A DNA stretch of 64,000 nt from an uncultured Bacteroidia bacterium (GCA_902761655.1 CACWLD010000004.1:1-64000), one strand, 5' to 3'; counted from the first letter of the stretch, positions 9,544 through 19,413 are shown. Notes: generated by a model from the sequence alone, not told the origin. Translations and numbers: made by a program.

Positions 9544-11454
9544 ATGAACAAAAAGACGCTTATAATCCTTGCGTGTGTTGCAGTGGCACTGATGCTGGCT
9601 ATAGCCGGCTTTATCTACGCCCTTTATTCCGGTTCCGCTCCTGATGGTTCAGACAAGAAATTGAAGGCGGACTCCGCCCTCCTCGCCGCCATCCCTTCCG
9701 ATGCCGCGGCCGTAATGACATTCCAGGAACTTTCCAAGGGAATGCCTGTGCTGAGCCATTTCTGTTCAGGCCCGTTCAAGGATTATGTGCAGGAGATTGT
9801 AGACGCAGGATCGCTCTCGGGCGTGTCTGTGGCCGCCTCTCTCCACTACAGCGGAAACCTTGTTCCGCTGCTGGTGGTATCCAAGGCGGACAGCGCCTTG
9901 TACAGGACCGCCGTGGCCTCCGGCCTTGCGGCCCAGTTCGTCCCCTATAACGATAGGGAGTTTATGCTGGTTTCCCCTTCGGAAACAATTGTAAGCTCTT
10001 CCGCACGGCATCTTGAGGCTGGCGCATCCATCCTTGACAACAGCACCTTTGCCGCCCTGGCCAAGGACCTGGGGCACCGCAACGCTTCGTACTTTTCAAA
10101 TGACTATGCGGACAGGCTCATAAGCGCATACGACAGTTTCTTTGGCAAATACTCCTCCTTCCTCAAAAGGGCTTCGGAGTGGACAGCCTTCTATAACCGT
10201 GGAGCAGGCCAGGAGCAGTGGCTGCTCAAGACCCGGAGCGGCAAGGACCCTTCGTACTTTATGAATATCCTTGACGGCCTGCAGGCAGGTTCGAGCAGGA
10301 TGGGGGAGGTGGCTCCCACCAACACCGTCTTCGCCCTCAGTCTTTCGCCATCCAAGCTGGACAGCTACCGCAGCGCGTACAAGAAGTATCTTGATGCTAC
10401 GCAAAGGCTTTCCGCAAACAGGCAGCTTTCCGAGAGCCTCCGCGCTGCGGCAGGCGTAAGCCCGGATCAGTGGGCCAGGGACATCCAGGAAGTTGCAACG
10501 CTTTCCTGGAAACTGGACGATGGCACAGTGCACACCGTCAACGCGGTACGCCGCGGCGGAGCGGCCGCAAAGGAGCAGGCTATATCCGAAGGATACCCCT
10601 ATTCCTCCTTCGCGGCCTGCGAGTTCGGCGACCTTTTCGCCCTTGCGGACGAAAGCTGTTGCCTCACCATCGGCAACTGGACGCTTTCCGGAAGCCGCGC
10701 CGCCCTTGAGGACCTGCTGTCCGCAGCAGCCTCTGAAGAGCTGCTGGGAGAACAGCTGGTCTCAAAGGACTGCCTGATGACTATGTACTACACCTCCAAC
10801 GACACCAAGCTCCTCCGTTACACCCGCTCCGGCCTAGAGATGGATGTCAAGTCTGCAGTGGTCAAGTCCAACAGGACTCCGGAACTTGTGGTGGAGATAC
10901 CTCAGGGGCCGTTCGAGGTCACCAACAGCGGTACCGGCAAAAAGAATACGTTCTACCAGAACGCCCAGCTTTCCCTCTGCCTCAATGACGAGAACGGCAA
11001 GGGCATTTGGGGCGTTCCGTTCAAGCAGAAGATATGCGGCTACGTGTCCGACGTGGATTATTACAACAATGGAAAGATCCAGTTCCTCTTCGGAGCGGGC
11101 AGTTCGCTGTATATGATAAGCCGCCTGGGAGCATTTGTGGCCGGTTTCCCGGTCGACCTGGGCAAAGAAATCCTCCTTGGCCCTGAAGTCTATGACTTCA
11201 CCGGAGCCAAGGGATATACCGTTATGGTTCTCCATAAGGACAACACTCTTGAGATGTACGACCTTCACGGCCATAAACCCACCTCCTGGCAGGGAATCAC
11301 GGCACAGGACGTCATCATCAAACTGCCGGAACTGGTAGAGGCTTCCGGCCAGAAATATTGGAAAGTCACCACCACACGCGACACCCTGTATTTTGGGTTT
11401 GACGGCGGTGAGCAGATCAAAGACAGAAAAACACTCAATTCCCTCAAACAGTAA
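9544..11454 (+). CDS. Membrane-anchored protein of unknown function
   Basis: I do not recognise a named family with confidence. The chosen ATG gives 636 residues with an N-terminal Lys-rich tip and one membrane segment (about residues 5-28), then a large extracytoplasmic part. The part after the anchor (SALLAAIPSDAAAVMTF) resembles the start of Bacteroidota DUF3352/DUF4836-type proteins. The last third (FKQKICGYVSDVDYYNNGK and onward) has short repeated beta-strand units like a propeller. Its stop overlaps the acyl-CoA synthetase start by 1 nt (TAATG), so the two are translationally coupled. Confidence 0.8.
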   Translation: MNKKTLIILACVAVALMLAIAGFIYALYSGSAPDGSDKKLKADSALLAAIPSDAAAVMTFQELSKGMPVLSHFCSGPFKDYVQEIVDAGSLSGVSVAASLHYSGNLVPLLVVSKADSALYRTAVASGLAAQFVPYNDREFMLVSPSETIVSSSARHLEAGASILDNSTFAALAKDLGHRNASYFSNDYADRLISAYDSFFGKYSSFLKRASEWTAFYNRGAGQEQWLLKTRSGKDPSYFMNILDGLQAGSSRMGEVAPTNTVFALSLSPSKLDSYRSAYKKYLDATQRLSANRQLSESLRAAAGVSPDQWARDIQEVATLSWKLDDGTVHTVNAVRRGGAAAKEQAISEGYPYSSFAACEFGDLFALADESCCLTIGNWTLSGSRAALEDLLSAAASEELLGEQLVSKDCLMTMYYTSNDTKLLRYTRSGLEMDVKSAVVKSNRTPELVVEIPQGPFEVTNSGTGKKNTFYQNAQLSLCLNDENGKGIWGVPFKQKICGYVSDVDYYNNGKIQFLFGAGSSLYMISRLGAFVAGFPVDLGKEILLGPEVYDFTGAKGYTVMVLHKDNTLEMYDLHGHKPTSWQGITAQDVIIKLPELVEASGQKYWKVTTTRDTLYFGFDGGEQIKDRKTLNSLKQ

Positions 11455-13109
11455 TGGAATTCAAATCCGTAAACAAATTATACGAATCCTCCTTCAGGGA
11501 GAACTGGGAAAGGCCGGCCCTCTCCAATTATCAGGGAGTGACCCTTACATACGCCGAAGTTGCACAAAGGGTTGCGCTCATACACCTTTGCTTTGAAGGC
11601 TGCGGCCTCCAGAAAGGAGACAAGGTTGCAATCTGTTCAAAGAACCAGTCCAACTGGGCCGTTAGTTTCATTGCGGCATCCACCTATGGCGCCGTTCCCG
11701 TGCCCATCCTTCACGAATTCAAGGCTGGAAACATACATTACCTGGTAAACCATTCAGAGGCCAAGGTCCTCTTTGTGGACGAAGTCATCTGGGAAGGCCT
11801 GCTTGAATCTGAAATGCCGGGCCTGTCCGTAGTTGTCCAGATGAACACCCTTAACTTCCTGTATGCCAAGGAACCATACCTTCAGGAAGTGCGCCAGAAC
11901 CTTTCAGCCAACTTTTCCGCCAAGTATCCCAACGGCTTCGGCCCCGATAACATAGACTACTACAAGGACAAGCCGGAAGAGCTTGCAATGATCAACTACA
12001 CTTCCGGCACGTCCGGATTCTCCAAAGGCGTGATGATTCCTTACAGGGCTCTATTTGCCAACATCCATTTTGCCGGAGAATATGCCGAGCCCCAGATGAG
12101 CTGCTACTCGGAAGTGGTGGCAATGCTGCCTTCCGCCCATATGTACGGCCTTCTTTTTGAATGCCTCTTTGAGCTTACAATTGGCGCCCACATCCACTTC
12201 CTTACCCGCGTTCCCAGCCCAAAGATCATAATGAACGCCCTGCAGGATGTCCGTCCTGACATTATCATAGCCGTGCCTCTGATCATAGAGAAAGTTTACA
12301 AGACCCAGATCAAGCCCCTTGTGGAGCGCAACAAGACGTTTATGCGTATCCCTATCCTCAACAGGGTTATCCGCACCCGCATCCGCAACGGTATGATAGA
12401 TGCCTTTGGCGGACGTTTCGAGGAAGTGATAATGGGTGGCGCCGGCCTCAATCCGGAGGTTGAGAAATTCCTTCGTTCCATAAGATTCCCGTTCACGGTG
12501 GGTTACGGAATGACAGAGTGCGCTCCTCTTATCACCTACGCCAAATGGTATAAGACTCGTATGGGTTCGTGCGGTAAGCCAATCGCAAACTGCCAGGTGC
12601 GCATAGATTCCGAGGACCCTCACAACATCCCGGGAGAAGTCCAGGTCAAGGGCCCCAACGTATTCCTTGGCTACTATAAGAATCCTGAGGCTACCGCCGC
12701 AACCTTCACTGAAGACGGCTGGTTCCGCACCGGGGATATGGGCGTGATTGATTCCGAAGGCTTCCTGTACCTCAGGGGACGCAGCAAATGTATGATCCTT
12801 GGCCCTTCCGGACAGAATATCTATCCGGAGGAGCTGGAATCCGTCATAAACAACGTTAATTATGTCTCTGACTCCCTTGTAATTGAGGATAATGGAGCGC
12901 TTGTTGCCCTTGTTTATCCGGATTATCACCAGGCCAGCCTTGACGGAATGACCCCTGACCAGATCAAGAAGCGTCTGGAGGACTCACTCCCTGAGATCAA
13001 TTCAGAAATCCCTAACTACGCGCGCATCAAGCGTATGGAATTCCTTCCCGAAGACTTTGAACGCACGCCAAAGAAGAGTATTAAACGCTATCTATACCAG
13101 AGAAACTAA
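11454..13109 (+). CDS. Long-chain acyl-CoA synthetase (AMP-forming)
   Basis: This 551-residue ANL-superfamily enzyme has the AMP-binding P-loop YTSGTSGFSKGVMI, the adenylation motif YGMTECAPLITY and the hinge region GWFRTGDMG. The C-terminal lid ends in KKSIKRYL with the expected catalytic Lys region. It activates a carboxylate, most likely a fatty acid, to the CoA thioester in the cytosol. It follows the unknown membrane protein with a TAATG overlap and precedes the dCMP deaminase by 1 nt, in a dense operon. Confidence 0.92.
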   Translation: MEFKSVNKLYESSFRENWERPALSNYQGVTLTYAEVAQRVALIHLCFEGCGLQKGDKVAICSKNQSNWAVSFIAASTYGAVPVPILHEFKAGNIHYLVNHSEAKVLFVDEVIWEGLLESEMPGLSVVVQMNTLNFLYAKEPYLQEVRQNLSANFSAKYPNGFGPDNIDYYKDKPEELAMINYTSGTSGFSKGVMIPYRALFANIHFAGEYAEPQMSCYSEVVAMLPSAHMYGLLFECLFELTIGAHIHFLTRVPSPKIIMNALQDVRPDIIIAVPLIIEKVYKTQIKPLVERNKTFMRIPILNRVIRTRIRNGMIDAFGGRFEEVIMGGAGLNPEVEKFLRSIRFPFTVGYGMTECAPLITYAKWYKTRMGSCGKPIANCQVRIDSEDPHNIPGEVQVKGPNVFLGYYKNPEATAATFTEDGWFRTGDMGVIDSEGFLYLRGRSKCMILGPSGQNIYPEELESVINNVNYVSDSLVIEDNGALVALVYPDYHQASLDGMTPDQIKKRLEDSLPEINSEIPNYARIKRMEFLPEDFERTPKKSIKRYLYQRN

Positions 13110-13110
13110 T

Positions 13111-13515
13111 ATGAACAAGTTCGACCAGAGTTATATGCAGATGGCCGCCGTGTGGGCGCAGAATTCCTACTGCAAGCGCCGCCAGGTGGGAGCCCTCATA
13201 GTCAAGGACAAGATGATAATTTCCGATGGCTACAACGGTACTCCATCCGGATTCGAGAACATCTGCGAAGACGAAAACGGCATAACCAAGCCTTATGTCC
13301 TTCACGCGGAGGCCAACGCCATAACCAAGGTTGCAATGAGCGGCAACAGCAGCGAGGGAGCCACGCTTTACGTGACCGCCTCTCCGTGTATAGAGTGCGC
13401 CAAGCTCATAATCCAGTCCGGAATCAAGAGGGTGGTATACCGTGACGAATACCGCCTTACTGATGGAATAGACCTGTTGAGAAGGGCCGGAATCGAGGTT
13501 GAAAAAGTTGATTAG
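13111..13515 (+). CDS. dCMP deaminase (deoxycytidylate deaminase family)
   Basis: This 134-residue protein starts at ATG 13111, 1 nt after the preceding stop. It has the zinc deaminase signature HAEANAITK (zinc His and catalytic Glu) and the PCIECAKLI motif with two zinc Cys. It converts dCMP to dUMP to feed thymidylate synthesis, and tmk lies elsewhere in the window. An upstream in-frame start at 13057 would overlap the synthetase and adds nothing conserved. The S41 protease follows 6 nt later. Confidence 0.93.
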   Translation: MNKFDQSYMQMAAVWAQNSYCKRRQVGALIVKDKMIISDGYNGTPSGFENICEDENGITKPYVLHAEANAITKVAMSGNSSEGATLYVTASPCIECAKLIIQSGIKRVVYRDEYRLTDGIDLLRRAGIEVEKVD

Positions 13516-13521
13516 ACAAAA

Positions 13522-15093
13522 ATGAAGAAGAATACCGCCCTGATAACGGCTTTGCTGGGCATAGTCCTGGGTATTATGCTTGCCGTTACAGTCAATGCAA
13601 TACAAGGCAGGGATAAGAAACTTCGCGTGAGCCGGGACGACTGGCAGAAGCTCGAACTCATCCTCCAGCAAATCAGCGAGAACTACGTAGAGGACGTGGA
13701 TTACGATGCCGTGACCGAGGCCGCCGCCTCCGCGGCGCTCTCCGCCCTTGACCCGCATTCAATGTATCTTCCTCCGGTGACGCTGAAGGAGAGTGAGACT
13801 GAACTGGCCGGAGGCTTTGACGGAATTGGCATCCAGTTCAATGTTCCCAACGACACGGCCATCGTAATGGAAGTGATAGCCGGCGGACCTTCAGACAAGA
13901 CAGGTCTTAAGCAGGGAGACAGGCTCCTGAAGGTGGACGAAGAGGTGATAGCCGGAGTTCAGTTCCCTCAGGACAGTATGGTGGCAAGGATGAAAGGGCA
14001 GGCCGGCACAAAGGTGACAGTTACCGTTATGCGCGACGGCGAGGTGATACCATTTGAGATTACCAGAGGAAAAATCCCAGTGAACAGCGTTGACGCCGCC
14101 TTTATGATCAATGACACTACAGGTTACATAAAGCTGGAGAAATTTACCAGGACTACCACCCAGGAGTTTGTGACCGCCAGCAAGAACCTGCTGGACCAGG
14201 GTATGACTTCCCTGATATTCGACCTCAGGGACAATACGGGCGGTTATTTTGACCAGGCTCTCAACCTGTCCAATCTCTTCCTGGAGAAGGGCAGGAACAT
14301 TGTCTATATGGAAGGCCTCCACCGTGAGAGGGAGACATACGAGGCGGACGGCCGCGGCATCCTAAAGGATGTCAAGCTCACCGTCCTCATTGACGAGGGC
14401 ACCGCATCCTCCAGCGAGATATTCTCCGGTGCCATCCAGGATAACGACAGGGGTATGATTGTAGGGCGCCGTTCCTTTGGAAAGGGACTGGTGCAGGAGC
14501 CAATATACTTCAGCGATGGATCGGGAATAAGGCTCACGGTAGCCCGTTTCTACACCCCGTCTGGCCGTTGTATCCAAAAGCCGTATTCCGATGATTATCA
14601 GTACGATATATATAAGAGATACGAGACTGGGGAGATGGTTGAGGCAGACAGCATAAAGGTGAACAAGGACGAAGAGTTCTTCACCGTTGGCGGCAGGGCC
14701 GTATATGGCGGCGGCGGAATTGTTCCTGACGTTTTTGTTCCGCTGGACACTACAAAGGCCACCACGTTCTATATGAACTGTTCCCGTAAGGCCACGCTAC
14801 TGCGCTTCGCATCCAATTATTTTGACGACCATAAGAAGGAACTGACAGCCATTGACAATTACGACACGCTGCTAAAGTATCTGGACAACAGCGGCCTTGA
14901 GCGGGAATTCCTGAACTTTGCCGCGTCAAAGGACGCGCTTGTCCCGGAAGAAGGGGAGTGGGAGGCTTCCAAGTACTATATGATGCCTCAGATACGCGCC
15001 CAGGTAGGGCGGTACTCCCAACTTGGAGACCAGGCGTTCTATCACCTGTATCTGGAAATAGACGATATGGTGGCTGTGGCTACTGCGCTATAA
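13522..15093 (+). CDS. S41 C-terminal processing protease with PDZ domain
   Basis: This 523-residue protein has an N-terminal signal anchor (about 5-25), a PDZ domain (about 95-180, with GIGIQFNV and SDKTGLKQGD) and the S41 core. The dyad reads from GTASSSEIF and SFGKGL: Ser296 and Lys321, 25 residues apart as in CtpA-type enzymes. It probably cleaves C-termini of periplasmic proteins. It closes the forward operon, and its last 14 nt overlap the convergent TonB-like gene. Confidence 0.94.
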   Translation: MKKNTALITALLGIVLGIMLAVTVNAIQGRDKKLRVSRDDWQKLELILQQISENYVEDVDYDAVTEAAASAALSALDPHSMYLPPVTLKESETELAGGFDGIGIQFNVPNDTAIVMEVIAGGPSDKTGLKQGDRLLKVDEEVIAGVQFPQDSMVARMKGQAGTKVTVTVMRDGEVIPFEITRGKIPVNSVDAAFMINDTTGYIKLEKFTRTTTQEFVTASKNLLDQGMTSLIFDLRDNTGGYFDQALNLSNLFLEKGRNIVYMEGLHRERETYEADGRGILKDVKLTVLIDEGTASSSEIFSGAIQDNDRGMIVGRRSFGKGLVQEPIYFSDGSGIRLTVARFYTPSGRCIQKPYSDDYQYDIYKRYETGEMVEADSIKVNKDEEFFTVGGRAVYGGGGIVPDVFVPLDTTKATTFYMNCSRKATLLRFASNYFDDHKKELTAIDNYDTLLKYLDNSGLEREFLNFAASKDALVPEEGEWEASKYYMMPQIRAQVGRYSQLGDQAFYHLYLEIDDMVAVATAL

Positions 15094-15802
15094 ACTGGTA
15101 GACTATGTCGCCCATCTGGCGGGCGGGCGCAGAGGTTGAAGAAGAAAACCTTGAAAGCCTGGCCGCCCTCACGGCAAACTCCCTGAGGCATTTGTCAGAA
15201 GAAGATGCTTCTTCCTGTACCTGGGCGTTTATGACCCTTCCGCTTGGATCAACAGTAATAATCACCGTAACCATACCCGATCCTATGCATCTGTATGCCG
15301 GGATTGAAAGGGAACTGGCCTTGCGGCCGGTGAGGGAGTAGGAGACCACAGAAGGGCCCTGATAGGCCGGAGTGTCTGTCTTTGGATCTTCTTTTACGGC
15401 TGGTTTCTCTTCCTGTACGCTGGCAAGGCCGTCCTCCGGCTTGGGCAGTTCAAAGCCGCTCTCCAGCTCCTGCTGGAGCCGTGCGGCGTCTTCGTACAGC
15501 TTTTGCGCATCTGTGCCGCGGTCGTCGCGCAGGGCGCTCCTGTCCACAGCCACGTTGCGCACACTTATCTGCCCCGCCGCAGAGGCGGCAAGGAGCTCAT
15601 CAATACGGGAGGAGATATCCTCCTTGAACATCTCCTCCTGTTTGATCCTTTCAACTTCTTCCTGCTTGGAAAAATCCAGCACAAAAGTATTCTCGCCCCG
15701 CAGGGAATAGCCTATCTGGCAGACAAGCAGGATAACCAGCACCGCAAGATGGAATATCACGGTGCCGTATATCCCGGCTTTGTCTTCCTTGCGAAAACGC
15801 AC
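15080..15802 (-). CDS. TonB-like C-terminal domain protein
   Basis: This 240-residue protein has one N-terminal membrane segment (about 12-32), a charged helical stretch rich in Glu/Lys (about 45-140) and a C-terminal domain with VTVIITVDPSGRVINAQV, the TonB-C pattern. Pro-rich spacer sequence is short compared with classical TonB. It may transduce ExbB/ExbD energy to outer-membrane partners, since the exb operon lies 2 kb upstream on the same strand. It begins 1 nt after udk and ends inside the convergent S41 gene. Confidence 0.78.
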   Translation of the reverse strand: MRFRKEDKAGIYGTVIFHLAVLVILLVCQIGYSLRGENTFVLDFSKQEEVERIKQEEMFKEDISSRIDELLAASAAGQISVRNVAVDRSALRDDRGTDAQKLYEDAARLQQELESGFELPKPEDGLASVQEEKPAVKEDPKTDTPAYQGPSVVSYSLTGRKASSLSIPAYRCIGSGMVTVIITVDPSGRVINAQVQEEASSSDKCLREFAVRAARLSRFSSSTSAPARQMGDIVYQFIAQ

Positions 15803-15803
15803 T

Positions 15804-16421
15804 TTACTTTGTCTTGTTAAGATACTTTTCTACAGTTGCGGTTAGCATATCTATGGCTACCTCATTGTGACCTCCCTGAGGGACAATGATGTCGGCGTAG
15901 CGCTTGCTTGGCTCAATGAACTGCAGGTACATTGGCTTAACCGTGCGCGAATAGCGCTCTATGACCCAGTGAACGTCCTTTCCGCGTTCGGAAATGTCCC
16001 TTTCCATCACGCGCATAAGGCGGTCGTCATCGTCAGCGTCCACGAATACCTTGATGTCCATCTGGTTGCGCAGTGGCTTGCAGGTGAATATGAGGATGCC
16101 TTCTATTATTATGACGTCTGCCGGCTTCACTATGGTCTTTTCCGTCTTTGACCTTGTGCAGGATATGAAGGAATACACCGGCTGTTCAATGGTCTTGCCC
16201 GCCTTCAAGTCCTTTAACTGGCTGCAGAGCAGATCCCATTCTATGGAATCCGGATGATCGAAGTTGTGGACGCGTTTCTCCTCGTCCGTAAGGTCACTTG
16301 AGTCTTTATAGTAGCAGTCCTGGGGGATTACCACAACCCTTTTGTCCAGCTTTTCGCAAATGGCCTTTACAACGGTGGTCTTACCGCTTCCGGAGCCGCC
16401 GGCTATTCCAATTACTAGCAT
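15804..16421 (-). CDS. udk: Uridine kinase
   Basis: This 205-residue P-loop kinase has GIAGGSGSGKTT at the N-terminus and the udk-typical DCYYKD and FDHPDSIEWD segments. It phosphorylates uridine and cytidine in pyrimidine salvage. It is 5 nt downstream of asnS and 1 nt before the TonB-like gene, in one reverse operon. Confidence 0.96.
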   Translation of the reverse strand: MLVIGIAGGSGSGKTTVVKAICEKLDKRVVVIPQDCYYKDSSDLTDEEKRVHNFDHPDSIEWDLLCSQLKDLKAGKTIEQPVYSFISCTRSKTEKTIVKPADVIIIEGILIFTCKPLRNQMDIKVFVDADDDDRLMRVMERDISERGKDVHWVIERYSRTVKPMYLQFIEPSKRYADIIVPQGGHNEVAIDMLTATVEKYLNKTK

Positions 16422-16426
16422 ATCCT

Positions 16427-17821
16427 TTAAAATTCTGCGTTTTTAGGTGTACGTGGGAAAGGTATCACGTCACGGATGTTCTGCATTCCCGTAACGAAGA
16501 GCAGCAAACGCTCGAATCCAAGGCCGAAGCCGCTGTGAGGGCAGGAACCGAAGCGGCGCGTGTCTATGTACCACTCCAGGTTTGTGCGGCTCATATGCAG
16601 CTCGTCAATCCTCTTCTCAAGTTTCTCAAGGGATGATTCCCTTTCCGATCCGCCAATGATTTCGCCAATCTTGGGGAACAGTACGTCCATTGCGCGTACG
16701 GTCTTGCCGTCCTCGTTCTGCTTCATATAGAAGGCCTTGATATCCTTTGGATAGCCTGTGAGGATAACCGGCTTGCCAAAATGCTTCTCTACCAGATAGC
16801 GCTCGTGCTCGCTCTGGAGGTCAACACCCCAGGATACGGGATACTCGAACTGGGTTCCGTCCGCAACGGCTTTCTCCAGGATCTTTATGCCTTCAGTGTA
16901 CTCCAGACGTACGAAATCCGTACCTATGACGCTCTTGAGACGGTCTATAAGCTCGTTGTCGTAGCGGTCGTTGAGGAATTTGATGTCGTCGTAGCAGTTG
17001 TCCAGCGCGTATTTCACCAGATGCTTGATGAAATCTTCCGCCAGGTTCATATTGTCTGTGATATCGTAGAAAGCCATCTCAGGTTCAATCATCCAGAACT
17101 CTGCGAGATGCCTTGGGGTATTCGAATTCTCAGCGCGGAAAGTGGGGCCGAAGGTGTAGATCTCTCCCAGAGCCGTGGCTCCAAGCTCGCCTTCAAGCTG
17201 TCCGCTCACCGTGAGGGACGTCTGTTTGCCAAAGAAGTCCTTTGCGTAATCTATTCCGCCCTTCTTGTTCCTTGGCGGGTTCTCCAGGTCAAGAGTTGTA
17301 ACCTGGAACATCTGGCCTGCTCCCTCGCAGTCAGATTCAGTGATAAGGGGGGTGTTGAGATATACGAATCCCTTTGAGTGGAAGTACTCGTGGATTGCAA
17401 AAGCCATCTGGTTGCGTATCCTGAGCACGGCTCCAAAGGTGTTTGTACGCATCCTCATATGCGCAACGCTGCGCAGGAACTCAAAGGATGTGTCCTTCTT
17501 CTGGAGAGGGTAGCGCATAGGGTCGCACTCACCGTATATCTCTATTTCACTTGCCTGGATCTCTACGGCCTGACCGCTTCCTACTGACTCCACAAGATCT
17601 CCGCAAACGCCAATGCAGGCGCCTGTGGTGACCTTTGCCAGGATATTGCTGTCTATCTGGGCCTTGTTCACTACTATCTGTATGTTGTTGATGGTGGATC
17701 CGTCATTGAGGGCTATGAATGCAATGTCCTTGTTTCCCCTCTTGGTCCTTACCCATCCTTTTGCGAGGACTTTCTGTCCCGGCTTGGCAAGTAAAAGCTC
17801 TTTAATCTTGGTTCTTTCCAT
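16427..17821 (-). CDS. asnS: Asparagine--tRNA ligase
   Basis: This 464-residue class II synthetase has an N-terminal OB-fold anticodon-binding domain (about 1-110, [18 protein letters not shown]) and the catalytic domain with motif 2 ([18 protein letters not shown]) and motif 3 ([15 protein letters not shown]). The AENSNT spelling separates AsnRS from AspRS. The ATG lies only 21 nt after a strong terminator of the upstream exb operon, so its promoter must overlap that hairpin. Confidence 0.97.
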   Translation of the reverse strand: MERTKIKELLLAKPGQKVLAKGWVRTKRGNKDIAFIALNDGSTINNIQIVVNKAQIDSNILAKVTTGACIGVCGDLVESVGSGQAVEIQASEIEIYGECDPMRYPLQKKDTSFEFLRSVAHMRMRTNTFGAVLRIRNQMAFAIHEYFHSKGFVYLNTPLITESDCEGAGQMFQVTTLDLENPPRNKKGGIDYAKDFFGKQTSLTVSGQLEGELGATALGEIYTFGPTFRAENSNTPRHLAEFWMIEPEMAFYDITDNMNLAEDFIKHLVKYALDNCYDDIKFLNDRYDNELIDRLKSVIGTDFVRLEYTEGIKILEKAVADGTQFEYPVSWGVDLQSEHERYLVEKHFGKPVILTGYPKDIKAFYMKQNEDGKTVRAMDVLFPKIGEIIGGSERESSLEKLEKRIDELHMSRTNLEWYIDTRRFGSCPHSGFGLGFERLLLFVTGMQNIRDVIPFPRTPKNAEF

Positions 17822-17842
17822 ATTTAAAAATTGTTTTTATTC

Positions 17843-17872
17843 AAAAGGCCGCGAGTAAGCTCGCGGCCTTTT
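17843..17872 (-). terminator. Strong intrinsic terminator after exbD
   Basis: AAAAGGCCGCGAG (17843-17855) and CTCGCGGCCTTTT (17860-17872) form a perfect 13-bp GC-rich stem with a TAAG loop. On the minus strand it follows the second exbD and ends in T residues. Confidence 0.88.
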
Positions 17873-17896
17873 AGAATATGAAGTAGCTACAGGGAA

Positions 17897-18367
17897 TTAT
17901 TCTGCAGCTTTTCGGGCCTGATACATAATCCTAAGCGCGGAGCAGCGTCTGAGCTCCTGCTTAACATCTGTTATGATACCCATTCTGACGTCTTCGTCAG
18001 CCCTGATAACGGTAGTCATGAAGTTACGGTCGCCCTCACTCATGCTCTCGCGTTCTGCGGCGATAAAGTCGCGGATGTCATCCGTGGTCTTGAAAGAGTC
18101 GTTCAGCTGGATACGGGCATCTGTACCATACTGGGCCTGATACTGCCTGGTAGGGGTACCGATGTTGATGTAGGAAGCAAGGTCTTTTCTTTCAAGTTTT
18201 ACAGACTGTGAAGCCTCAGGAAGCTTTATGACAACCTTGTTCTCGCTTTCACGCATCTGTGTTGTAACCATAAAGAAGAACAAAAGCATGAACACGATAT
18301 CGGAAAGGGATCCTGAGGAAATTCCCGGAACCTCTTTGTTATTTCTACTTCCACCGAATTTTGACAT
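17897..18367 (-). CDS. exbD: ExbD/TolR-family biopolymer transport protein (second copy)
   Basis: This 156-residue protein has a short cytosolic tip, one membrane segment (about 20-40, DIVFMLLFFFMVTTQM) carrying the conserved Asp of ExbD, and a periplasmic domain. It is the stator partner that uses proton flow with ExbB. It follows another exbD paralogue by 18 nt; paired ExbD proteins are usual in Bacteroidota. The C-terminus (IMYQARKAAE) is short and basic. Confidence 0.92.
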   Translation of the reverse strand: MSKFGGSRNNKEVPGISSGSLSDIVFMLLFFFMVTTQMRESENKVVIKLPEASQSVKLERKDLASYINIGTPTRQYQAQYGTDARIQLNDSFKTTDDIRDFIAAERESMSEGDRNFMTTVIRADEDVRMGIITDVKQELRRCSALRIMYQARKAAE

Positions 18368-18385
18368 AACTTTTCCTCCTTATGA

Positions 18386-18964
18386 TTATTTCTTGGATAC
18401 ATCCTTAGGCTCAGCCTCGGAGATGTTCTGCGGAACTGCCTTCTTGACAATTGACTGTTGATCTTCAGTGAGCCTGATAAATGGTTTTCCGTAATTGTTG
18501 TATGAGAACTCGTCGCGAAGCTCGTCGATAGCCTTTACGATCTCGTTCTGTACGGCAATGTACTGGTAGTAACTGGTTCCTCGGTCATTCTGCAAAGAGA
18601 TAACTCCCTTGGAAACGTTGTAGGTGCCAAATCCCTCGATATCGGTCGGAGTCTTCTCAGGAAGATTGGGATCGTTATAAGGGTTGGTGAGGAATTCCTT
18701 GACTTTATCTTTGAGCTGGCTAACGGCTATAGGTTCACTTCCGGCGAGAACGTTGTTTGCTGCGTTAACCCTCACAACGATAATGTTGCGGCGGTTAACC
18801 TGCTGGTCCTCAACTTTCTGATTAGGATCAGGCATAGGAGGCAGAAGGCGTGACAGACCGGTCTGTGATCCCATGGTTGTAGTCATGAGGAAGTAGCACA
18901 GAAGCAGGAATGCGATATCTGCCGTTGAACTCGAATTAATCGCAGGTGTTTTCTTTTTAGCCAT
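18386..18964 (-). CDS. exbD: ExbD/TolR-family biopolymer transport protein (first copy)
   Basis: This 192-residue protein has a membrane segment near residues 12-32 (SSTADIAFLLLCYFLMTTT) with the ExbD Asp, then a periplasmic domain about 40 residues longer than its downstream paralogue. The two copies are likely to form a heteromeric stator with ExbB. It starts 8 nt after the small membrane protein in the same operon. Confidence 0.92.
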   Translation of the reverse strand: MAKKKTPAINSSSTADIAFLLLCYFLMTTTMGSQTGLSRLLPPMPDPNQKVEDQQVNRRNIIVVRVNAANNVLAGSEPIAVSQLKDKVKEFLTNPYNDPNLPEKTPTDIEGFGTYNVSKGVISLQNDRGTSYYQYIAVQNEIVKAIDELRDEFSYNNYGKPFIRLTEDQQSIVKKAVPQNISEAEPKDVSKK

Positions 18965-18972
18965 AACCTAAT

Positions 18973-19413
18973 CTATTTTCTGTTGCGAATAGCCGAAATA
19001 ACCTCACCGAGAACTATGGAAGCGATGGCTACACCGCCCACCAGGTAGGTAAGGTTGAGGATAGTGTCAGTGAGCTTGAGCGTTTGGGCGCTAGGCTGGT
19101 CCACTGTAAGGCCTACTGCAGGGTTGCCCTTTGATACAAGATATACCACGAAGCAAACGGCAGCAACGGCCACCAAACCGATAAGGAGCTTGATGATGCT
19201 CTTCGGGTTGTTGATGAAGCCTACGATGGCGCTGACGATGATGGCGGCGCAAACTGCGATGCCGATCATTACATAGCCCCACCTGAGCAGATTCTCAACA
19301 GCCTTTCCGTCATTGGCCTCGAAGCCTTTTACAAAGCCCATGACCAGGAGGATGACACTGACGAGAATCAGAGCAATCATCAACCATTTGAATATTTTGC
19401 TATAATTTTTCAT
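18973..19413 (-). CDS. Four-segment membrane protein between exbB and exbD
   Basis: This 146-residue protein has four predicted membrane segments (about 10-28, 45-66, 73-93 and 121-142). I recognise no catalytic motif. Its position between exbB and the two exbD genes is a recurrent Bacteroidota arrangement, which suggests an accessory part of the energy-transducing complex; that role is inferred from context only. Confidence 0.83.
   Translation of the reverse strand: MKNYSKIFKWLMIALILVSVILLVMGFVKGFEANDGKAVENLLRWGYVMIGIAVCAAIIVSAIVGFINNPKSIIKLLIGLVAVAAVCFVVYLVSKGNPAVGLTVDQPSAQTLKLTDTILNLTYLVGGVAIASIVLGEVISAIRNRK

Noticed and set aside
12051..12929. 292-codon reverse frame opposite the acyl-CoA synthetase
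   Set aside because: The forward gene has all ANL motifs; the reverse translation has low-complexity composition and no motif.
17822..17842. T-box or other leader control before asnS
   Set aside because: Only 21 nt separate the upstream terminator from the start codon, too short for a T-box; hisS also has only a short leader.
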